Shown here piece by piece: positions 1-7,205 of a DNA stretch of 64,000 nt. The position numbers and the translations under genes are program-made. Origin of the DNA: Promicromonospora sukumoe (GTDB taxonomy: Bacteria; Actinomycetota; Actinomycetes; Actinomycetales; Cellulomonadaceae); NCBI RefSeq assembly GCF_014137995.1, contig NZ_JACGWV010000001.1, positions 3,348,001-3,412,000 of the forward strand, written 5' to 3'. The notes below the pieces were generated by a model. The model did no database searches. It saw only the letters and a program-made list of their open reading frames with translations, and was not told the origin of the DNA. Positions within the stretch are counted from its first letter, which is position 1, and every line of letters begins with the position of its first letter.

Positions 1-1019
1 GCCGGGTCGGAACCGCGCGCGGCGGTCCCCGGCTGGAGAGTCTCGACCAGCCGGGCCATGGCCGCCCGGCCGAGCTTGCGGTGGTCGACCCGGACCGTGG
101 TCAGCGTCGGCTCCAGGTACGCCCCGAGCAGGTTGTTGTCCCAGCCCGTCACGCTCAGGTCCCCCGGGATGGTCCAGCCGCGCTCGCGTGCGGCCAGGAC
201 GACGCCGGCCGCGCCGATGTCGCTCGCCGCGACGACGGCGGTCGGGTGGTCCCGCTCGGGCAGGGCGAGCACCGCCTCGCGGGCGCCCTCGGCCGACCAG
301 TCGCTCTCGATGACCTGGGCCGGCCCGAGCCCGAGCCGTTCGACCGTCGCCACGAAGACGTCGCGGCGTCCGCGCGCGGAGGCGTAGTCGAGCGCGCCGG
401 TCACGTGCAGGAACCTGCGGTGGCCCAGCTCGGCAAGGCGCACGACGAGGTCCTCGACGGGCGAGCCGTCGGCGAGCTCGCCGACGCCGCGGAACTTGTC
501 GTCGTAGTCCGCGGACACGACGATCGCGGCCCGCTCGGGGAACCGTCCGCCGGAACCGGGCGGCAGCGGCGCGAGCGCGAGGACCCCCTCGACCTGACCC
601 GAGTCCGCGAGCTCCCGCACGCGCTCGAAACGGTCGGCCGGGGACCCCTCGACGCTGAACGCCTCGACCGTGTACCCGTGCTCGTGGGCCACCTCCATGA
701 CGCCGCTCAGGATCTGCGGCGGACCGTAGGTGGCGACCGCGGGAAGCAGCACGGCGACCCGGCCGCTGCGGCGGGTACGCATGGACCGCGCGGTCAGGTT
801 GGGCCGGTAGTCGAGCTCCTCGACGGCCTGGCGCACACGGGCCACCGTCTCGGGCCGCATCTTCGCGTCGTTGCGCAGGTAGCGCGAGACGGTCTGGTGG
901 GAGACGCCCGCGACCTTCGCGACCTCCCAGATGGTCGCGCGCCGGCCACCCTTCGCCGTGTCTGTCGAGCTGCCCGTCGAAGTGCCCGTCGAAGTGCCGG
1001 TCGAGCTCTCGTTCACCAT
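1..1019 (-). CDS. LacI-family transcriptional repressor (C-terminus cut by window edge)
   Basis: Sugar-responsive DNA-binding repressor. The start is the ATG at 1019-1017, giving MVNESSTGTS. About 17 low-complexity Ser/Thr/Gly residues, encoded by a 12-bp repeat, come before the helix-turn-helix (TIWEVAKVAGVSHQTVSRYL) and hinge (DYRPNLTARSMRTRRSG). A periplasmic-binding-protein-like effector domain follows, with family-typical VVAASDIGAAGVVLAARERG and a DLSVTGWDNN segment. The reading frame is still open at base 1, so the last residues are missing. It is divergent from the ABC transporter genes starting at 1523. Two identical palindromes lie in the shared intergenic region, so it most likely represses that operon and itself. 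The ligand cannot be read from sequence; the neighbouring GH43 enzyme suggests an arabino- or xylo-oligosaccharide. Confidence 0.93.
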   Translation of the reverse strand, partial: MVNESSTGTSTGTSTGSSTDTAKGGRRATIWEVAKVAGVSHQTVSRYLRNDAKMRPETVARVRQAVEELDYRPNLTARSMRTRRSGRVAVLLPAVATYGPPQILSGVMEVAHEHGYTVEAFSVEGSPADRFERVRELADSGQVEGVLALAPLPPGSGGRFPERAAIVVSADYDDKFRGVGELADGSPVEDLVVRLAELGHRRFLHVTGALDYASARGRRDVFVATVERLGLGPAQVIESDWSAEGAREAVLALPERDHPTAVVAASDIGAAGVVLAARERGWTIPGDLSVTGWDNNLLGAYLEPTLTTVRVDHRKLGRAAMARLVETLQPGTAARGSDP

Positions 1020-1165
1020 GCCCCGTCCTCGCTGGTCAGCGCCGTTTGTCAGCCCCCGCACCCTGTGGCACCCCAGCATTCTGGCACGCACCGTCGGTCG
1101 CCGTCCCGACCACCTCGGCAGGCTCCCCGGAGGCACCTACGGAGGCATCTCCGCTGGAGGGACCC

Positions 1166-1218
1166 TTGCGAAGTGATCGATCACCTCCTAGCCTAACCCG
1201 CGAGCGGTGATCGATCAC
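1166..1218 (+). promoter_or_regulatory. Promoter with two identical LacI-type operators
   Basis: A plus-strand promoter reads TTGCGA (1166-1171), 17-bp spacer, TAGCCT (1189-1194). The perfect 12-bp palindrome GTGATCGATCAC lies inside the spacer at 1173-1184 and again at 1207-1218, just after the expected transcription start. The centres are 34 bp apart, about three helical turns, which suits cooperative repressor binding on one DNA face. The central CG and the position beside a divergent lacI gene are typical of LacI operators. The promoter call is from sequence match only. Confidence 0.75.
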
Positions 1219-1522
1219 TCTGCAACGGAGCAGCCGTGGAACAACGATGTACCAGGTCTCGTGCCGTCGTCCGCGGCGCGGGGCCGACAGCACGCGACAA
1301 CCAGCGCAGCGCGCGACGACCAGCAGCCTCCGGACCCGGTCCGGAAGGTCGTCCACGCCCGGGACAACGCCCCGGGCCGCCTGCCCGATCACCGAGGAGC
1401 ACCACCATGCCTGAGCCCCTGCATCAGCACGCGGCCGCTGTGCCTTCCACAGCGCTGCCGACAGTGCCGCCCACAGCACTGACCAGAGCGCTGACCAGCT
1501 GTGGCGCGCCAGAGGTCGCCGG
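1219..1522 (+). other. Long 5' leader without a gene
   Basis: About 300 bp separate the predicted transcription start from the first permease. I see no convincing coding frame or known riboswitch. Positions 1445-1500 carry loosely repeated CAGCGCTG/CAGCACTG words, probably slippage products. A purine-rich AGAGG at about 1511-1515 serves as ribosome binding site for the ATG at 1523. Confidence 0.4.
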
Positions 1523-2557
1523 ATGACCGCCGTCAAGGAGTCGGCCGCGAGCCGGCGGGCGGCCTCCGACGGCAGTGCCCGCGGCAGTTCCGACGGCAGT
1601 TCCGACGGCGGTGGCGACAACGGCGGGTCGCCGTCGACCCGCCGTCCGCTGCCGTGGTGGAAGCGCCTGGCGCGCGACCGCGCGGTGCTGCTGCTGGCGC
1701 TGCCCGGGATGGCGGTCATCGTCGTCTTCCAGTACCTGGCGCTCGGCGGCAACGTCATCGCGTTCCAGGACTACCAGCCGTACCTCGGTGTCGAGCGCAG
1801 CCTCTGGGTCGGGTTCGAGAACTTCCAGATCCTGTTCTCCGGCGACCCGGAGTTCCTGGCCGCGCTGCGCAACACGCTGATCATCACGCTGCTGCAGACG
1901 GTCTTCGTCTTCCCGGCGCCGATCATCCTGGCGCTGCTGCTGCACAGCCTGGTGTCCAACCGTGTGCGCCAGTGGGTGCAGTCGATCCTGTACCTGCCCC
2001 ATTTCCTGTCCTGGGTGATCGTCGTCGCGGTGTTCCAGCAGATCCTCGGCGGCGCCGGGCTGATCAACAACTTCCTGCGCTCGCACGGGTGGGAGCCGCT
2101 GGACATCATCGGCAACTCGGACGCCTTCTACGCGCTCCTCACGTCGCAGGTGATCTGGAAGGACACCGGGTGGGCGACCATCCTGTTCCTCGCGGTGCTC
2201 GCCGGGATCGACAAGTCGCTGTACGAGGCCTCGGCCGTCGACGGCGCGTCGCGCTGGCGCCAGACCTGGCACATCACGCTCCCGGGCATGCGGCCGATCA
2301 TCATCATGCTGCTCATCCTCAAGCTCGGCGACTCCCTGAGCGTCGGCTTCGAGCAACTCATCCTCCAGCAGCAGGCGGTGGGCCTCGGCGTGTCCGACGT
2401 CCTGGACACCTACGTCTACAACCAGGGCGTCCTGGGCGGGTTCTGGGGTGTCGCGGCAGCCGTCGGCCTCGTGAAGGGCCTGATCGGCCTGGTCCTGGTC
2501 CTCGTCGCCAACAAGACCGCCCACGCCTTCGGCGAGGAAGGGGTGTACCGAGCATGA
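1523..2557 (+). CDS. Carbohydrate ABC transporter permease (LplB-like)
   Basis: First of two transmembrane subunits of a CUT1-family sugar importer. The 344-residue protein has a hydrophilic Ser/Gly-rich N-terminus of about 50 residues, encoded by slippage-prone repeats. Six predicted membrane helices follow, starting at VLLLALPGMAVIVVFQYLAL. The inner-membrane permease signature EASAVDGASRWRQTWHITLP contacts the ATPase. The family resemblance is to LplB/YtcQ-system permeases, which pair with a LplC-type partner and a twin-arginine or lipoprotein binding protein, exactly the neighbours seen here. The stop overlaps the next start in ATGA. No ATPase gene is nearby. Confidence 0.93.
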   Translation: MTAVKESAASRRAASDGSARGSSDGSSDGGGDNGGSPSTRRPLPWWKRLARDRAVLLLALPGMAVIVVFQYLALGGNVIAFQDYQPYLGVERSLWVGFENFQILFSGDPEFLAALRNTLIITLLQTVFVFPAPIILALLLHSLVSNRVRQWVQSILYLPHFLSWVIVVAVFQQILGGAGLINNFLRSHGWEPLDIIGNSDAFYALLTSQVIWKDTGWATILFLAVLAGIDKSLYEASAVDGASRWRQTWHITLPGMRPIIIMLLILKLGDSLSVGFEQLILQQQAVGLGVSDVLDTYVYNQGVLGGFWGVAAAVGLVKGLIGLVLVLVANKTAHAFGEEGVYRA

Positions 2558-3510
2558 GCACGACCACCACCGTCGAAAGGTCCCGCACCACAGGACCGAA
2601 CGACCGACGACGCCCCCGCACCCGCCCCGTGGTCGACGGCGTCGCGATGCCCGGCCCCTTGGAGCGCACGGTCAAGGGCGTCGTGCTGACCATCGCCTGC
2701 GCGCTGGTGATCCTGCCGTTCGTCGGCATCATCTCGACCAGCCTGGCCACGCCCGAGCAGGTCACCGAGGCCGGGGGCTTCGTGCTCCTGCCCACCGGGA
2801 TCGACCTGAGCGCCTACCAGATGATCTTCGCCGGCGGCGTCGTCACGCAGGCGCTGTGGATCAGCTTCCTCGTCACGGCGATCGGCACCGCCCTGAGCCT
2901 CGCCCTGACGACGACGCTCGGCTGGGCGCTGAGCCGCAAGGGCGCGTTCGGCGTCCGGGCGATGCTGCTCCTGGTGCTGATCAGCCTGCTGTTCAACCCC
3001 GGCATCATCCCGAGCTACCTCGTGGTCCAGCGGCTCGGCCTGCTGGACACGCTGTGGGCGCTGATCATCCCGACGTCGGTCTCCGCGTTCAACGTCGTGG
3101 TCGTGCGGGCGTTCTTCGTGCAGCTCCCGAACGAGGTGATCGACGCCGCGCGCATCGACGGCGCCACCGAGTGGCAGCTCTTCTGGCGCATCGGCCTGCC
3201 GCTGTCCAAGCCGGTGCTCGCCGTCGTCGGCCTGTTCTACGGCGTCGGCTACTGGAACGCGTTCTTCAACGCGCTGCTCTACATGTCGGACGCGAGCAAG
3301 TGGCCGCTGCAGCTCGTGCTGCGCACGTACGTGGTCGACGGCGCCCAGCTCGGCTCGCAGGACCTCGGCATCGACGCCGCCTCCCTGCCGCCCCAGACGT
3401 CGCTGCAGATGGCGATCCTCGTGGTCTCCATCGTGCCGGTGCTGCTGGTCTACCCGTTCCTGCAGCGCCACTTCGCCAAGGGGATGCTCACGGGCGCCGT
3501 GAAGGGCTGA
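2554..3510 (+). CDS. Carbohydrate ABC transporter permease (LplC/YtcP-like)
   Basis: Second transmembrane subunit of the same importer, 318 residues. The start ATG at 2554 overlaps the upstream stop by 4 bp (ATGA), implying translational coupling. A basic cytoplasmic N-terminus of about 35 residues is followed by VVLTIACALVILPFVGIIST and five more helices. The EAA loop reads EVIDAARIDGATEWQLFWRI. The C-terminus LQRHFAKGMLTGAVKG is typical of LplC/YtcP proteins. An extracytoplasmic loop around residues 265-285 (DGAQLGSQDLGIDAASLPPQ) is longer than in MalG-type permeases, as is common in this subfamily. Confidence 0.94.
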   Translation: MSTTTTVERSRTTGPNDRRRPRTRPVVDGVAMPGPLERTVKGVVLTIACALVILPFVGIISTSLATPEQVTEAGGFVLLPTGIDLSAYQMIFAGGVVTQALWISFLVTAIGTALSLALTTTLGWALSRKGAFGVRAMLLLVLISLLFNPGIIPSYLVVQRLGLLDTLWALIIPTSVSAFNVVVVRAFFVQLPNEVIDAARIDGATEWQLFWRIGLPLSKPVLAVVGLFYGVGYWNAFFNALLYMSDASKWPLQLVLRTYVVDGAQLGSQDLGIDAASLPPQTSLQMAILVVSIVPVLLVYPFLQRHFAKGMLTGAVKG

Positions 3511-3532
3511 CCCGCACTGCGCCGTCCGGCAC

Positions 3533-3587
3533 CCGCTTTCTCCCCGCTCGTTTCGCCCCAGCTGCTTTCCCCGCTTTCCCCGCTCGA
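3533..3587 (+). repeat. Pyrimidine-rich imperfect repeats between permease and binding-protein genes
   Basis: Repeated CTTTCCCCG / CGTTTCGCCCC words fill most of the 89-bp gap between permease and binding-protein genes. The unit is about 9-10 bp and imperfect, suggesting replication slippage. I see no stable hairpin, so the binding-protein gene is probably co-transcribed with the permeases. Confidence 0.5.
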
Positions 3588-3599
3588 TGAGGAGTAGTC

Positions 3600-5231
3600 A
3601 TGAACCGTTTGCTCACGGAGACGAACATCAGCCGCCGCAACCTGCTGATGGGAGGCATGGGCCTCGGCGCGTTCGCCGTGCTCGGCCTCGCCGGCTGCAG
3701 CAACGAGGGCCGCGGCGGCGGTGCCCTGACCGGCAACGCCACCGTCGCGCTACCCACGTACATCCCGTACGACGGCGTGCCGATCGACATCAAGGGCACC
3801 GACGGCGTGCCCGACACCATGCTGAAGTACCCCGCCAGCCCCAAGAAGGTCACCAACGGACAGCCGGGCGACGGCGAGGACGTCGGCATCTTCGGTCTGA
3901 CCAACACGCCGGTGCCGCCGGGGGCCGACAAGAACGCCTACTGGCAGGAGCTGCACGAGCGGCTCGGGTTCGCGCTGACGATCGCGCTCACCCCGGCCGG
4001 CGACTACTCCGACCGGTTCCAGACGACGGTGGCCGGCGACCGACTGCCGGACATCTTCGAGATGTTCTCCGGCGACGTCCCCGGCCTGCCGAGCCTGCTC
4101 GAGGAGCGCGCCACCGACCTGACCGAGTACCTCTCCGGCGACGCCGTGAAGAAGTACCCGTTCCTGGCGAACATCCCCACGGAGAGCTGGCAGTCCTGCG
4201 TCTACAACGGCAAGATCTTCGCCGTCCCGGTGCCCCGCGGCCCGGCGCAGAGCAACGTGTTCTACGCGCGTCAGGACTGGTTCGAGGCCGAGGGCATCGA
4301 CCCGAACGTGACCTCCGCCGAGGAGTTCTACGACCTGTGCAAGGAGCTCTCGGGCGGCAACACCTGGGCACTCGGCCGGGTGCCGCTGGGACACCTCCGG
4401 CAGATGTTCGAGATCCCGAACGGCTGGTCCGAGGACGGCGGCAAGCTCACCAGCGCGAACCTGCACGAGCGCCAGCAGGAGGCCCTGGAGCTCGGGCGGC
4501 GCCTCGTCGCCGACGGCTTCGTGCACCCGGACGGCGTCCCCGCCACCCAGCCGCAGCGCAAGACCTGGCTGGTCAACGGCACCATCCGCATGCTTGACGA
4601 CACGTTCAGCGCGTGGCCGGACTTCTCCAACTACCCGATCGACGAGAACTTCCGGCTCGCCGTCGCGGCGCCCCCGCTCGCCGAGGGCGGCGGCACGGCG
4701 GGCATCCACCTCGGAGCGCCGGTCCAGAACATCACGTCGATCAGCAAGAAGTCCGAGGGCCGCGTCGAGGCGCTGCTCGACGTGATCAACTACCTCGCCG
4801 CCCCGTTCGGCTCGGAGGAGCACCTCTTCCGCACCTACGGCGTCGAGGGCGTGCACCACGAGCTCGACGGCACCGACCCCGTGCTCACCGAGCAGGGCCG
4901 CACCGAGATCCAGCTCGGGCTCAAGTACGTCGTCGAGGGCCCCTGGGTCAACTTCCAGGCCGGCGACCCCGACGTCGCGCAGGCCGAGCACGACGCCCAG
5001 GCCGCCGTCGTGCCGACCGCCGTGGCCAACCCGGTGCAGGGCCTGTTCAGCGACACGGCGAGCCGCAAGGGCGGCCAGCTCGGCGAGAAGCTCGTGTCCA
5101 CGGAGTCGGACATCATGGCCGGCCGCAAGCCGGTCACCGCCTGGGCCGACGCCGCCTCGGCGTGGGCCAAGGGCGGCGGCGACACGATCCGGGACGAGTA
5201 CCAGAAGGCCCTCGCGGAACGCCAGGGCTGA
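3600..5231 (+). CDS. Extracellular sugar-binding lipoprotein (LplA-like)
   Basis: Solute-binding protein that captures the oligosaccharide outside the cell and delivers it to the two upstream permeases. It has 543 residues, in the long LplA/YtcQ size class. The N-terminus has a twin-arginine motif (SRRNLLMGG) and a lipobox (LGLAGC, lipidated Cys near residue 31), so it is probably exported folded and anchored to the membrane. The start ATG at 3600 has GAGGAG 7 bp upstream. The C-terminal half contains conserved SBP features such as IQLGLKYVVEGPW. It is the last gene of the LacI-controlled plus-strand operon, and transcription should stop at the hairpin 37 bp downstream. Confidence 0.93.
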   Translation: MNRLLTETNISRRNLLMGGMGLGAFAVLGLAGCSNEGRGGGALTGNATVALPTYIPYDGVPIDIKGTDGVPDTMLKYPASPKKVTNGQPGDGEDVGIFGLTNTPVPPGADKNAYWQELHERLGFALTIALTPAGDYSDRFQTTVAGDRLPDIFEMFSGDVPGLPSLLEERATDLTEYLSGDAVKKYPFLANIPTESWQSCVYNGKIFAVPVPRGPAQSNVFYARQDWFEAEGIDPNVTSAEEFYDLCKELSGGNTWALGRVPLGHLRQMFEIPNGWSEDGGKLTSANLHERQQEALELGRRLVADGFVHPDGVPATQPQRKTWLVNGTIRMLDDTFSAWPDFSNYPIDENFRLAVAAPPLAEGGGTAGIHLGAPVQNITSISKKSEGRVEALLDVINYLAAPFGSEEHLFRTYGVEGVHHELDGTDPVLTEQGRTEIQLGLKYVVEGPWVNFQAGDPDVAQAEHDAQAAVVPTAVANPVQGLFSDTASRKGGQLGEKLVSTESDIMAGRKPVTAWADAASAWAKGGGDTIRDEYQKALAERQG

Positions 5232-5267
5232 GCGGCCCTGACCCTTCGCCCGCCGGGCGGCTGGAGC

Positions 5268-5328
5268 GTTGAGTGCTGGGTATTTGCGGAATCAGACTGC
5301 CTGATTCCGCAAATACCCAGCACTCAAC
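5268..5328. terminator. 28-bp perfect stem between convergent genes
   Basis: Arms 5268-5295 and 5301-5328 are perfectly complementary with a 5-nt loop (ACTGC). It lies between the stop of the binding-protein gene (5231) and the stop of GH43 (5332), so it can serve both strands. There is no U-tract. The arms contain AT-rich TATTTGCGGAATC, unusual for this GC-rich genome. Confidence 0.8.
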
Positions 5329-5331
5329 ATC

Positions 5332-6720
5332 TCAGTCTCGCGGTCGGTGACCCGGGCGGCGGGCCGCGTAGAGGCGGTTGCCCTCCGGTCCCGTCCACTC
5401 CAGGCGGACGACGCCGGCCGACGCCGCCTCGCCGACCCGCGACGGGTCGGCCCAGAATCCGGCGGCCGGGTTCCGGAAGAACGTGGCCCACGGCCGGCCG
5501 TGGTGGTCGAGGAAGAAGTTGTTGTGCCCCGCACCCACCCCCGCCGTCCAGCGTTCCGAGTACGGTCCCTCGAACCGGTCGGCGACGGCGACGACGGCGT
5601 CGTACTGGTACTGCACCCGACCGGCGCCCGGGGTGTCGTAGGCGTTCCGCGTGGTCCCGTCCGGGTTGGTCGACGTGCGGTCCCACGCCGCGTGGAGCAG
5701 GAAGTACTTGCCGCCGTGCTTGAACACGTAGGCGCCCTCCAGGTACGGCTCGGGCGCGTACGGCGTCTGCTGGAAGAGCGGCAGGTCCGTCGTCGGGACG
5801 ATGTCCTCCATGTCGTCCCGGAACGGGGCGTACAGGTGGTTGTGCAGCACCAGCCAGGCGTCGTCGTCCTCGGTGTAGATGCTGCCGTCGATGTGGTGGT
5901 ACGCGCCGGGCGCGATGAACGACGGCCCGCCGATGAACGAGTCCCCGAACGGCTTGTCGACATTGCCCTCGGCGAGCCGGTACGGGCCCTCGGGTCCGCC
6001 CTCGCTGATCAGCAGGAACGAGCCGACCTTCGTGGAGTGGTCGCCCATGCAGGCCACGATGTACCAGGTGCCGCGGAAGTAGTGCACCTCCGGCGCCCAG
6101 GCGTTGCCGCGCTTGCCGAACTGGCCGTGGTCGTCCCAGTACTCCTGCCACGGCGCGACGACGGTACGGCCCGGCCGGTTCTCGCCCACGAACTCGGGCG
6201 ACCAGACCTTGCCCTTCTCGGCGTCGGGCCGGATGCCCGTCGTGTCCGCGAGGCGCCAGGGGCCGCGCAGCGACGGGGCCAGCCACAGGAAGATGCCGTC
6301 GTTCCACGGACCGGCCGCCGGGAGTCCGGGAACCCGCGTCGTGCCCGTGGCGACGTAGACCGGCTTGCCGTCCACGACGAAGCAGTTGACGTAAGTGTCA
6401 CGGATCCAGACGCGGCCGAGCTCCTCGTCCCGGGGGCGGAGCTCAAGCGGCAGGACGAACGAGTTGTCGTCGCGCGGCCAGAGATCCTGCCGGGTGTCCG
6501 CGAGGCCATACGGCTCGGGGTCGGGCCAGTTCGCGGGGTAGCGGCCCCCGGGGCCGCCGGGCCCACCAGGTCCTCCGCCGGGACCGCCTGGCCCACGGCC
6601 TGGTGTCGCGGCGGCCGTGGCAGGCAGGGCCAGGCCCGCCACCAGGGAGCCGGCGACCCCGGCGGCACCCGCCAGAAGCGACCGCCGGTCGACAGGAAAT
6701 CCGTTCGCTGGATCTGTCAC
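5332..6720 (-). CDS. Secreted glycoside hydrolase family 43 enzyme
   Basis: Predicted exo-acting arabinofuranosidase/xylosidase-type hydrolase with a five-bladed beta-propeller. A twin-arginine signal (DRRSLLAGAAG) ends near residue 40, followed by a Gly/Pro-rich linker (about 42-60). GH43 catalytic landmarks are visible: general base Asp in WIRDTYV (about residue 108), pKa-modulating Asp in HIDGSIY (about 278) and acid Glu in YLEGAYVFKHGGKYFLL (about 328). A GTG at 6726 is also possible, but GGAGGG lies only 1-2 nt from it and about 7 nt from the GTG at 6720, so I prefer 6720. The gene is convergent with the transporter operon and plausibly processes the same substrate. Exact specificity is not readable. 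Confidence 0.88.
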   Translation of the reverse strand: MTDPANGFPVDRRSLLAGAAGVAGSLVAGLALPATAAATPGRGPGGPGGGPGGPGGPGGRYPANWPDPEPYGLADTRQDLWPRDDNSFVLPLELRPRDEELGRVWIRDTYVNCFVVDGKPVYVATGTTRVPGLPAAGPWNDGIFLWLAPSLRGPWRLADTTGIRPDAEKGKVWSPEFVGENRPGRTVVAPWQEYWDDHGQFGKRGNAWAPEVHYFRGTWYIVACMGDHSTKVGSFLLISEGGPEGPYRLAEGNVDKPFGDSFIGGPSFIAPGAYHHIDGSIYTEDDDAWLVLHNHLYAPFRDDMEDIVPTTDLPLFQQTPYAPEPYLEGAYVFKHGGKYFLLHAAWDRTSTNPDGTTRNAYDTPGAGRVQYQYDAVVAVADRFEGPYSERWTAGVGAGHNNFFLDHHGRPWATFFRNPAAGFWADPSRVGEAASAGVVRLEWTGPEGNRLYAARRPGHRPRD

Positions 6721-6872
6721 GGGCACACCCTCCGTTCCTCGTGCGGCGCCGTCGCCGCGCGTCCGGACGCGACGCTAACCGGCGGAATTCCGCCGCTCAA
6801 GACGTGACAGAAAGGCTCGACACGCGCGTCATTCGTCACTTGGGCCGCGCGGTCCCGCACCACCCGGCCGTG

Positions 6873-7032
6873 CAGCCGTGCAGCCGTGCAGCCGTGCAGC
6901 CGTGCAGCCGTGCAGCCGTGCAGCCGTGCAGCCGTGCAGCCGTGCAGCCGTGCAGCCGTGCAGCCGTGCAGCCGTGCAGCCGTGCAGCCGTGCAGCCGTG
7001 CAGCCGTGCAGCCGTGCAGCCGTGCAGCCGTG
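6873..7032 (+). repeat. Twenty perfect tandem copies of the 8-mer CAGCCGTG
   Basis: An uninterrupted 160-bp microsatellite of exactly 20 identical 8-bp units, preceded by a partial unit (GCCGTG, 6867-6872). It sits about 150 bp upstream of the GH43 start and about 130 bp downstream of the HNH gene stop. Perfect identity implies recent or ongoing slippage. Because the unit is not a multiple of 3, all three frames stay open through it, which creates false reading frames. Confidence 0.97.
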
Positions 7033-7075
7033 ATGATCATGCGACCCGACGGGCAGGTGATGGTCAGCGGCCGCC

Positions 7076-7205
7076 GCCGGCGGTGTGCCGGCCTGGTCGT
7101 CGGACTCAGCAGGGTTCCGTCCGAACCCGCGCTCGGCTTGCAACGCCCCCGTCCGGCCGTGGCGGTCATGCAGCCACAGCCGGCGGCGTGCCGGCCTGGT
7201 CGTCG
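7076..7205 (-). repeat. Duplicated 3' end of the HNH gene
   Basis: Positions 7076-7102 and 7179-7205 match at 26 of 27 bases, 103 bp apart. The second copy encodes the end of the HNH protein (DDQAGTPPA). The first lies beyond its stop codon in a different frame. This looks like an old duplication of the gene end that has since decayed. Confidence 0.7.

Noticed and set aside
6873..7032. CRISPR array
   Set aside because: Unit is 8 bp with no spacers and no cas genes nearby; it is a microsatellite.
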